Of a stretch of DNA of 38,485 nt, positions 8,229 to 14,043 are shown in pieces (the stretch's first letter is position 1; each line of letters starts with the position of its first letter). The position numbers were made by a program, and so were the translations under genes. The stretch is from assembly GCA_002343845.1 (NCBI GenBank), contig DDSQ01000122.1:1-38485 (forward strand), in the 5' to 3' direction. Source of the DNA: Planctomycetes bacterium UBA2386 (GTDB lineage Bacteria > Planctomycetota > UBA1135 > UBA2386). A model generated the notes under the pieces. That model was not told the origin of the DNA. It ran no database searches and saw nothing but the letters and a program-made list of their open reading frames with translations.

Positions 8229-9868
8229 ACATCCGCTTCGTCCCGCCATTCCTGCTGCTCGCTGCGCTGCTGCCAGCGCAGACGACGGCAGCAGCCGCCG
8301 CCCCGGCCCCGCACCTGCGGATCGACACCGTCGGCCCCGACGGATGGCGCATGCGGCTCGGCCCGACCAACCTCGGCAGCCTGCTCGCTTCCGAGCAGGG
8401 CCAGGGCATGTGGCGGCCGATCCTGGCCCCGTTGCTCGGCGGTTGGGAACGCCTGGCCGGCGATGCCGCGGCGTTCGGAGCCCAGCGCGAACGGGTGCTC
8501 GGCTACAGCGGTGCCGTGCGCATCGGCCTGTGGTTCGGCAGCGGTGAGAACCGGACCGACGAAATCGGCAGCGCGATGTTGGTGCTCGAACCCGACGGGC
8601 GCACCGACATGGAAGCGCTCGTCGGCGACGTGCGGCAGCTGCAGAACACGGCCGGTGCGAAGGCGAGCACCGCGGAGATCGACGGCTTGGCCGTCGAGGT
8701 CCTGCGCGCCGGCCGCGACACGATGACGGCCGCGGCACTCGTCGATGGCTCGGTCGTCGTCGTGCTCGAGCACGGCGAGGACATCGCCCGGCCGTTCGTG
8801 GCTGCCCGCGCGCTGGCCCGCGCCGCCACCGGCAAGCCGCCGACGCCGACGACGCCGGCGTTCTCGCTCGACGCCAACATCCAGGCGATCGTCGCCAACG
8901 CCATGGGGGACATGCGGGAACACGACCGCAACGAGATGGCGTTCCTCGGCCTCGCCAGCCTGATTCGGGCGCAACTCGCGATCACGACGGCCGGACCGCA
9001 CCTGCAGGTCGAAGTCGCAGCGCGCTTCCTCCCGGACCCCCAGGGGCTGTTGGCCGTGTTCTGCCCGCCGACCACCGGCGTGTCGTCGCTGCAGCGCGCC
9101 GTGCCGGCCGGCAACGGCTCGTGGCGCGTCGGTCGCTTCGGGTTCCAAGCGCTCTTCGATGCCGTGCTGCGCATCGCCGACATGCGCGGGGCCGCCGAAC
9201 CGATCGACGTACGCGCCGAAATGAAGCAGAAACTCGGCGTCGACCTCGCCGACGACCTGATCGCGCACATGACCGACGAAGTGCTCGCGTTCGGTTCCCC
9301 GCTCGACGCGATCGAGCGACCCGAGGACTTCACGTGGGCAGTCGCGGTGGCGCTGCGTGACGAGAAGGCGTTCGCGAAGGGGCTCGACACCCTGCTCGAG
9401 GAGGCCAAGCCCAGCCTGACTCGCGCCGAGACGACGACGATCCACGGCGTCGAGTGCCACCGCTACGGCAACTTCCTGAACTACGCGGTGTGGTTCGCAG
9501 TCGGGCGCGGCACGTTCTTCGTCGCCGGCGGCGGCGAGGCCGAACAACGGCTCACGGACTTGCTCGCCGGGCTGCAGCAACCCGCCGACGCCAAGCCTGC
9601 CGAAGATGCGCTCGCGGACCTGCGCAAGTTCCTGCCGCCAGGCATGAACGCTGCGGCGCGCGGGGACGTCGGTTCGCTGTTCGCCGTCCCGCTCGAGTGG
9701 GTCGGCATGGCGGTCGGGGAGATCCTGCCGTTCGGCCGTGGTGCGCAAGAAGACGATCCCGAACTGCGCGAACGGATGCGCGCGCTGCTCACCGAACACC
9801 AGCTGGCGACGCTGCGTTCGGCGACCGGCTACGCCGACTCCACCTGGCGCTGGCGCCTCTACTGGTGA
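8225..9868 (+). CDS. Large secreted protein, unknown (DUF3352-like outline)
   Basis: 547 residues with a clear signal peptide (PPFLLLAALLPAQTTAAAAAP). The remainder is a mixed alpha/beta protein without membrane segments or cysteine-rich motifs. It alternates short strands with alanine-rich helices, such as MLVLEPDGRTDMEALVG, YAVWFAVGRGTFFVAGG and MTDEVLAFGSPLDAIE. This outline resembles the DUF3352-like secreted proteins of Planctomycetes, but I cannot confirm membership. It is translationally coupled to the MFS gene. The stop codon forms one arm of a hairpin with the stop of the convergent gene. Confidence 0.72.
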   Translation: MNIRFVPPFLLLAALLPAQTTAAAAAPAPHLRIDTVGPDGWRMRLGPTNLGSLLASEQGQGMWRPILAPLLGGWERLAGDAAAFGAQRERVLGYSGAVRIGLWFGSGENRTDEIGSAMLVLEPDGRTDMEALVGDVRQLQNTAGAKASTAEIDGLAVEVLRAGRDTMTAAALVDGSVVVVLEHGEDIARPFVAARALARAATGKPPTPTTPAFSLDANIQAIVANAMGDMREHDRNEMAFLGLASLIRAQLAITTAGPHLQVEVAARFLPDPQGLLAVFCPPTTGVSSLQRAVPAGNGSWRVGRFGFQALFDAVLRIADMRGAAEPIDVRAEMKQKLGVDLADDLIAHMTDEVLAFGSPLDAIERPEDFTWAVAVALRDEKAFAKGLDTLLEEAKPSLTRAETTTIHGVECHRYGNFLNYAVWFAVGRGTFFVAGGGEAEQRLTDLLAGLQQPADAKPAEDALADLRKFLPPGMNAAARGDVGSLFAVPLEWVGMAVGEILPFGRGAQEDDPELRERMRALLTEHQLATLRSATGYADSTWRWRLYW

Positions 9869-9884
9869 CGCGCCGCGCGCGTCA
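9866..9884. terminator. Stop-codon hairpin between convergent genes
   Basis: TGACGCGC-CGC-GCGCGTCA is a perfect 8-bp stem. Its outer three pairs are the TGA stop of the gene ending at 9868 and the TGA stop of the opposite gene ending at 9882. Confidence 0.45.
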
Positions 9885-11765
9885 GCGCGCCGGCAGATCG
9901 CGGAAGAACGCGAGGATCGCCGCGCTGGCGTCGAACGGGAACGGCGTGTCGGCGAGCAACCTCGCCGATGACCCTGGCCACGCATGGCCGCCGCCGTCGA
10001 GCGTGATGACGCGCACGGGTTGCGGAGTGCCGGGCCGCGCGCCGACCGACCACGTCTCGGTGCGCACCTTGCCCTCGACGACCTTCTCGAACGCCGCGGT
10101 CAGTTCGTTGCGGGCGCAGTAGTACTCGACCGCCGCTGCGAGCGAAGTGTCGGTGCGATCCCCCGCACGGCCGATGGCCGCCCGCGGCCGGCCGCCTTCG
10201 ATGCGAACGTGGTCGTCGGCGCTGCCGTGCACGAGCAGCACGGCGATCGGGCGGTCGGCGGCCGTGGCCGTGAAGTTCATCGCGCCGGCGACGACGGCGA
10301 TGCCCGCGAACACGTCCGCTGCCTGCCGCGCGAGGCGATGGCACATCATGCCGCCGTTGCTGTGCCCGGCCGCGAACACGCGCGCGAGGTCGATCGGCGC
10401 GCGGCGCGCGACGTCGGCGACCACCGCCCGCAAGAAGCCGACGTCGTCGACGTCGTGCTCCTGCGCGTAGACCGCAATGCCGCCCGAGTTCCAGGTCAGC
10501 AACTTGCCGCGCAGCGGCCCGGTGCCGTCCGGGAACACGACCACGAAGCCGGCCCGCACGCCGGCCGCGGCCAGTCCCGTCGCTTCGCGCACCTGCTCGC
10601 CATTGCCGCCGCCGCCATGCAGCACGAGCAGCAGCGGCAACCCGGGGTGACCCTGCGGATGCGGCGGCACGTGCAGGTGGTAGCGCCGATCGCGACCACC
10701 GTGCTCCAGCGCGACCGTCGTCGTCGAGCCCGCGACGGCCGGCGAACGCACGGCATCGCGCACCACGGCCTGCACGCGCTCGAGCTTCGGCATCACGCGT
10801 CCGACGCGATCGCGCACCGCGAACACCCCGCCGATGCCGAGATCGACATCGAGCCATGGCGTGAAGCCGAAGGCCCCAGGATCGCTCGCCCGCGGCACGC
10901 CTTCGCCCGGGATCGGCACGATCCACGTGCCGAGTCCGTAGCGCACGCCATCGGCCTCGAAGCCGACGGCATCGACCGCGACGTTCTCGGGCACCTGATC
11001 GCGCAGCATCGCCGCGACGCTGGCTTCACTCAGCACACGGCGCTCGCCGACCCGGCCCTTCGCGAGCAGCATGCCGACGAAGGCCGCGTAGTCGTCGAGC
11101 GTCGACACCGCGCCGCCAGCGACCCACGGCAGCCTGGCCGTGCCGGCCTCGCCGCCGGGCGGCAGCAGCGTGCCGAACTTCGTCTTCGTCATGCCGAGCG
11201 GACCGGCGATGCGTTCGGCGAACAGTGTGTGCCAGTTCTTTCCGCTCACGCGCTCGGCGGCCACGGCCGCGACCTGGAACCCCACGCCGCCGTAGCGGAA
11301 CGAAGCGCCCGGCGGGCTGCGCAGTCCGACGTCGGCAGCCGCCGCGGCAAACGCCGCCATGTCGGCGTCGCGCAGGTCGCCGAGGCGCGCCGGCAGCCCC
11401 GTGGTGTTGGCCAGGCACTGGCGCAGGGTCATCCCCTGGCGATCGGGGCGATCGAACTCGGCCACGTAGCGACCGACCGGCAGGTCGAGGTCCAGTTCGC
11501 CGGCGTCGACCATCGCCAGCACCGTCGCGACCGCCAGCCACTTGCTCGCCGACGCGATCGGCAGCGCGGCATCCGCGGTGAGATTGCCGTGCAGCGACGT
11601 GTGCAGCCGTTCGCCGGCGCGCACCACGGCGAGACCAGCCCCGCGCAACCCGAGCTGCTGCACCGCCTCCGCGGTGGCGGCTCGCACTCCCGGCAGTTCC
11701 CCGGCCTGCGCGGCAAGCCCGGCGAGCCACGATGCGGCGAACAGCAGGTGCGGTAGCTCGTGCAT
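9882..11765 (-). CDS. Secreted fusion: beta-lactamase-fold serine hydrolase plus PHB-depolymerase-type esterase
   Basis: 627 residues from the ATG at 11763-11765, which gives a signal peptide (LLFAASWLAGLAAQAG). Residues 25-340 are a class C beta-lactamase/EstB-like domain with the SxxK motif SASK (S72, K75). The usual YxN is YGG (Y158), and a GIGG motif (310-313) follows. Residues 345-627 are a CE1/LpqC-type esterase: oxyanion loop LHGGGGNG (382-389), nucleophile GHSNGG (S469), an acid in HGSADDHV (near D518), and histidine in GGGHAWPG (H594). Both halves look catalytically intact apart from YGG. It probably cleaves an ester-bearing polymer or phenolic ester outside the cytoplasm. The fusion is unusual. 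The reading frame continues upstream to 11912, but that part overlaps the opposite lipoprotein gene. Confidence 0.88.
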   Translation of the reverse strand: MHELPHLLFAASWLAGLAAQAGELPGVRAATAEAVQQLGLRGAGLAVVRAGERLHTSLHGNLTADAALPIASASKWLAVATVLAMVDAGELDLDLPVGRYVAEFDRPDRQGMTLRQCLANTTGLPARLGDLRDADMAAFAAAAADVGLRSPPGASFRYGGVGFQVAAVAAERVSGKNWHTLFAERIAGPLGMTKTKFGTLLPPGGEAGTARLPWVAGGAVSTLDDYAAFVGMLLAKGRVGERRVLSEASVAAMLRDQVPENVAVDAVGFEADGVRYGLGTWIVPIPGEGVPRASDPGAFGFTPWLDVDLGIGGVFAVRDRVGRVMPKLERVQAVVRDAVRSPAVAGSTTTVALEHGGRDRRYHLHVPPHPQGHPGLPLLLVLHGGGGNGEQVREATGLAAAGVRAGFVVVFPDGTGPLRGKLLTWNSGGIAVYAQEHDVDDVGFLRAVVADVARRAPIDLARVFAAGHSNGGMMCHRLARQAADVFAGIAVVAGAMNFTATAADRPIAVLLVHGSADDHVRIEGGRPRAAIGRAGDRTDTSLAAAVEYYCARNELTAAFEKVVEGKVRTETWSVGARPGTPQPVRVITLDGGGHAWPGSSARLLADTPFPFDASAAILAFFRDLPAR

Positions 11766-11870
11766 GGTCCGTGTTATCGGACCGGCACGTCGCGGGGACG
11801 GTGCGGAAGGGTCCAACTTCGCACTGCTCGTCACGTTCCCGGGACGAACGCGCTGGGGGCGGCCTTTTCC

Positions 11871-11875
11871 GGAGG
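11871..11875 (+). promoter_or_regulatory. Shine-Dalgarno site GGAGG of the small lipoprotein
   Basis: GGAGG followed by a five-base spacer and ATG at 11881. It supports this very short gene as real. Confidence 0.6.
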
Positions 11876-11880
11876 CTGCC

Positions 11881-12030
11881 ATGAACCTGCGCAAGATCGC
11901 CCGCGTCGTCATCCTCGTCGTCCTCGCCGCCTGCTTCGCCGGCTGCCACTTCCACGGCGGCTACGACGACTGCGACGACGGGTGGGGCCTGAGCTGGAGC
12001 TACTGCCGCCCACACCGTCACTGCCGCTGA
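11881..12030 (+). CDS. Small His/Cys/Asp-rich lipoprotein
   Basis: 49 residues. GGAGG lies five bases before the ATG. The N-terminus is a lipoprotein signal (RKIARVVILVVLAACFAGC) with the lipobox CFAGC. The mature peptide is only about 30 residues and rich in His, Cys, Asp, Trp and Tyr: HFHGG, DDCDDGW and CRPHRHC. It could bind metal, but nothing more can be claimed. It stands alone, divergent from the hydrolase fusion and 42 bases before the DUF423 gene, with a 10-bp hairpin between. Confidence 0.7.
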   Translation: MNLRKIARVVILVVLAACFAGCHFHGGYDDCDDGWGLSWSYCRPHRHCR

Positions 12031-12049
12031 CGGAACTCGACCAGGTCCA

Positions 12050-12072
12050 CGCGCCACCGCTACGGTGGCGCG
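12050..12072. promoter_or_regulatory. 10-bp stem hairpin abutting the DUF423-selenoprotein-senB operon
   Basis: CGCGCCACCG-CTA-CGGTGGCGCG is a perfect dyad that ends on the base before the ATG at 12073. It also contains TACGGT (12061-12066), which sits six bases before the start and could be a -10 box. It could be an operator over a leaderless promoter or the terminator of the lipoprotein gene. Confidence 0.5.
12061..12066 (+). promoter_or_regulatory. Putative -10 box (TACGGT) of the selenium operon
   Basis: TACGGT followed by six bases and ATG. It fits the TANNNT pattern for leaderless genes in this window and lies inside the 12050-12072 dyad. Confidence 0.35.
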
Positions 12073-12438
12073 ATGCGTTCCACGACCTGCATCCGCGCCG
12101 GCGCGCTGCTCGCCGGCATCGCCGTGGCTCTCGGCGCCTTCGCCGCGCACGCCATGCGGGACCGCTACGAAGCGACCGCACTGCAGACGTTCGAGACAGC
12201 CGTGCGGTACCAGCTCGTGCACGCGCTGGCGATCGTGCTGTGCGGCGCGCTGCCGGCGACCACGCGTCGCGTCGGCGCTGCGGCAATCGCGTTCACGGTC
12301 GGCGTGATCCTGTTCTCGGGCTCGCTCTACGCGCTGGTGTGGTTCGACCTGCGAGCGCTGGGCATGGTGACGCCAGCGGGCGGCGTGGCGTTCCTGGTCG
12401 GCTGGGCGCTGCTCGCGACCCCATCGCGCGCAGCCTAG
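12073..12438 (+). CDS. DUF423 family membrane protein (YgdD/TMEM256-like)
   Basis: 121 residues with four predicted helices. The family hallmarks are present: an N-terminal GALLAGIAVALGAFAAHAM, then FETAVRYQLVHALAIVLCG, a third helix VGVILFSGSLYALV, and TPAGGVAFLVGWALLA at the end. DUF423 proteins are small inner-membrane proteins of unknown function. The stop is ten bases before the ATG of the UGA-containing Rdx gene, so all three genes to 13637 are probably one transcript. A link to selenium metabolism is not known for this family. It may simply be a neighbour. Confidence 0.9.
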   Translation: MRSTTCIRAGALLAGIAVALGAFAAHAMRDRYEATALQTFETAVRYQLVHALAIVLCGALPATTRRVGAAAIAFTVGVILFSGSLYALVWFDLRALGMVTPAGGVAFLVGWALLATPSRAA

Positions 12439-12441
12439 ACT
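12436..12441 (+). promoter_or_regulatory. Putative internal -10 box (TAGACT) before the selenoprotein gene
   Basis: TAGACT overlaps the last codon and TAG stop of the DUF423 gene and lies seven bases before the ATG at 12449. No Shine-Dalgarno site is present there. A leaderless transcript starting at the selenoprotein gene is possible. Confidence 0.35.
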
Positions 12442-12448
12442 CGCCCCC

Positions 12449-12679
12449 ATGCACATCACGATCGACTACTGCGTCGTTTGAAACTACCTGCCGAAGGCGG
12501 CCAGTCTGGCCGCCGCGATCCAGAAGGCGCACCCGCGGGCGAAGGTCGAGACCCGACCCGGGGGCCGCGGCGACTTCCTGGTCAAGGCCGACAGCAAGAC
12601 GCTGTGGGACAAGCGGCGGCGCGACGACGACCGCTTCCCCGACGAACGCGAGATCCTGAGCCAGCTCGGCAAGGGCTGA
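12449..12679 (+). CDS. SelT/SelW/SelH (Rdx) family selenoprotein with in-frame UGA (Sec11)
   Basis: 77 codons including the stop, with a TGA at 12479-12481 read as selenocysteine. The product starts MHITIDYCVV-U-NYLPKAASLAAAIQ. YCxxU/C-NYLPKAASLA is the Rdx signature and the UGA falls exactly on its redox position (C8-x-x-U11). Downstream, VETRPGGRGDFLV (about 33-45), TLWDKRR and RFPDEREILSQL match the family's remaining core, and the frame ends at a second TGA (12677-12679). Rdx proteins have a thioredoxin-like fold and act as thiol/selenol redox proteins. A perfect hairpin 14 bases after the UGA fits a bacterial SECIS element. The gene is flanked at ten bases on each side by DUF423 and senB. 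A cysteine-to-TGA sequencing error is the main alternative. Standard gene calling misses it. Confidence 0.9.
12496..12514 (+). promoter_or_regulatory. Putative bacterial SECIS element
   Basis: GGCGGCC-AGUCU-GGCCGCC: a perfect 7-bp stem and 5-base loop with G as the second loop base, inside the coding sequence. The loop begins 22 bases after the UGA. From memory, bacterial SECIS models require a G in the first two loop positions and roughly 16-37 bases from UGA to loop; both are met. SelB would bind here to insert selenocysteine. Confidence 0.75.
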
Positions 12680-12689
12680 CCGGGCGCCG

Positions 12690-13637
12690 ATGCGTGCCCT
12701 GATCGTGACGCCGGCGGCACGCGGCAGCCGCAGCGGCAACCGCGTCACCGCCCTGCGACTGGCGGCGCACCTGCGCTCGCGCGGCGCGACCGTGCGCGTC
12801 GCCGAGCGCTGGCAGGGGCAGCCGTGCGACCTGCTCGTCGCCGTGCACGCGAAGAAGTCCGCTGCAACCGCGCTCGACGCGGCGCGCGCCCTGCCGAAGC
12901 TGCGGCTCGTCGTGCTGCTGGCCGGCACCGACATCTACCCGCGGTTCCAACCCGATGCCGAGACGCTGGCCGTGCTGGATCGCGCCGACGCGCTCGTGGC
13001 GCTGCAACGCCGCGGCATCGAGTCGCTGCCCGCCGGAATGCGTGGCAAGGCGCGCACGATCGAGCAGTCCGCGACGGCGATCGCCGCCGTGCGAGCGCCC
13101 ACCTTCCGCGCCTGCGTGCTGGCGCACCTGCGGCCGATCAAGGATCCGCTGCTGGCGTTCGAAGCACTCGCGCACGTGCCGCGCGACCTGCCGATCGAAG
13201 TCTGGCTGGCCGGCAGGGCGCTGACTCCCGAACTCGCCGCCGCAGCGAACGCCGCCGCCGCGACGGATGCGCGCGCGCGCTGGCTCGGGGAACTGCCACG
13301 TCGGGCCGCCAAGACGATGCTCGCCTCGAGCCACGCCTGCATCGTCACGTCGGCTGCCGAGGGCGGCTCCAACGTCGTGTGCGAGGCGATCGCCGCCGGT
13401 ACGCCGGTCCTGTGCACCGCGATCCCCGGCAACCTCGGGCTGCTCGGCGACGACTGGCCGGCGACGTTCCCGGCCGGCGACGCGGCAGCACTCGGCGCCC
13501 TGCTGCGGCGGACGGCGTCGGACGCGACGTTCCGTTCGGAACTGCAGCGCCGCATCCACACGCTGCAGCCGATGGTCGCGCCGGAACGCGAACGCGCCCG
13601 CTGGTTCGAGCTGCTCGGCACGCTCGGCCTCGCCTGA
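12690..13637 (+). CDS. senB: Selenosugar synthase SenB-type glycosyltransferase (TIGR04348-like)
   Basis: 315 residues, GT-B fold. The N-terminus carries the family block VTPAARGSRSGNRVTALR (6-23), then AERWQGQPCDLLVAVHAKKSA (38-58) and LAGTDIY (78-83). These are characteristic of the TIGR04348 group to which SenB belongs. The C-terminal half has the donor-binding EGGSNVVCEA (E224 and E232, E-x7-E), then GTPVLCTAIPGNLGLLGDD and FPAGDAAALGALLRR. SenB joins selenophosphate to a UDP-sugar, forming a selenosugar used in selenoneine synthesis. SenA and SenC normally accompany it, but neither is in this window. Instead it lies ten bases after a UGA-containing Rdx selenoprotein. Family assignment is strong; the selenium role here is inferred from family and neighbour. 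No Shine-Dalgarno site is evident, so coupling to the preceding gene is likely. Confidence 0.88.
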   Translation: MRALIVTPAARGSRSGNRVTALRLAAHLRSRGATVRVAERWQGQPCDLLVAVHAKKSAATALDAARALPKLRLVVLLAGTDIYPRFQPDAETLAVLDRADALVALQRRGIESLPAGMRGKARTIEQSATAIAAVRAPTFRACVLAHLRPIKDPLLAFEALAHVPRDLPIEVWLAGRALTPELAAAANAAAATDARARWLGELPRRAAKTMLASSHACIVTSAAEGGSNVVCEAIAAGTPVLCTAIPGNLGLLGDDWPATFPAGDAAALGALLRRTASDATFRSELQRRIHTLQPMVAPERERARWFELLGTLGLA

Positions 13638-13749
13638 ACACGCCGCGCGGCGGCCGCCCCCCCGATGGCCGCACCCGGGTCGCCGCGCGAATCGACCCGA
13701 ACGCGTCGCCCCCGGTCGCGCACCTAGTCGATGCGGCTCGACCCGCCGC

Positions 13750-13754
13750 AGGAG
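13750..13754 (+). promoter_or_regulatory. Shine-Dalgarno site AGGAG deciding the start at 13764
   Basis: AGGAG nine bases before ATG 13764 favours this start over the upstream ATG at 13731, which has no such site. Confidence 0.45.
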
Positions 13755-13763
13755 ACCGCCCCC

Positions 13764-14027
13764 ATGCGTCCGCCCGTTCCTTCCCTCAGCGCCAGCGCGT
13801 ACCTGCGCCGCCTGCTGACCCCGCACGCCCTCGACTTCGGCGCCCGCCTGCTGCGCGCCGGCAACGGTGGCACCATCCACTTCCGCGAGTTCCTCGCCGT
13901 CGCCCGCGACTTCGTGCGCGAGCGGCCCGAGCAGAGCGCCGTCTACCTGGCGACGCTGGTCGCGCTCGACATGCACGTGCAGGACGGCGACGCGCGCGAC
14001 GTGCCGTCGCGGCCGTCGGTCAACTGA
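13764..14027 (+). CDS. Small hypothetical protein
   Basis: 87 residues from the ATG at 13764, chosen because AGGAG (13750-13754) lies nine bases upstream; the same frame also has an ATG at 13731. The protein is helical and basic at the N-terminus (SASAYLRRLLTPHALDFGARLLR) with a central GGTIHFREFLAVARDFVRERPEQ and a polar tail. No family is recognised. It is 126 bases after senB and may be transcribed separately. Its TGA is in a hairpin with the stop of the convergent DUF1501 gene. Confidence 0.6.
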   Translation: MRPPVPSLSASAYLRRLLTPHALDFGARLLRAGNGGTIHFREFLAVARDFVRERPEQSAVYLATLVALDMHVQDGDARDVPSRPSVN

Positions 14028-14043
14028 GCGACGATCGCGTCAG
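14024..14043. terminator. Stop-codon hairpin between convergent genes
   Basis: CTGAGCGA pairs with TCGC(G)TCAG around a CGA loop, with one bulged G. Both arms contain a TGA stop, of the genes ending at 14027 and 14040. Weak as a terminator because no T-run follows. Confidence 0.3.

Noticed and set aside
11766..11912. Extension of the hydrolase fusion to an ATG at 11912
   Set aside because: The added residues precede a proper signal peptide and overlap the lipoprotein gene and its Shine-Dalgarno site on the other strand.
12479..12481. Treating the TGA as a nonsense mutation in a decayed Rdx gene
   Set aside because: The frame downstream is intact, the TGA is exactly at the known Sec position and a SECIS-like hairpin follows. 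A cysteine-codon sequencing error cannot be excluded.
12478..12702. A 74-codon frame on the plus strand overlapping the Rdx gene
   Set aside because: It lies in another frame, has no family match, and the UGA-containing frame shows clear Rdx conservation.
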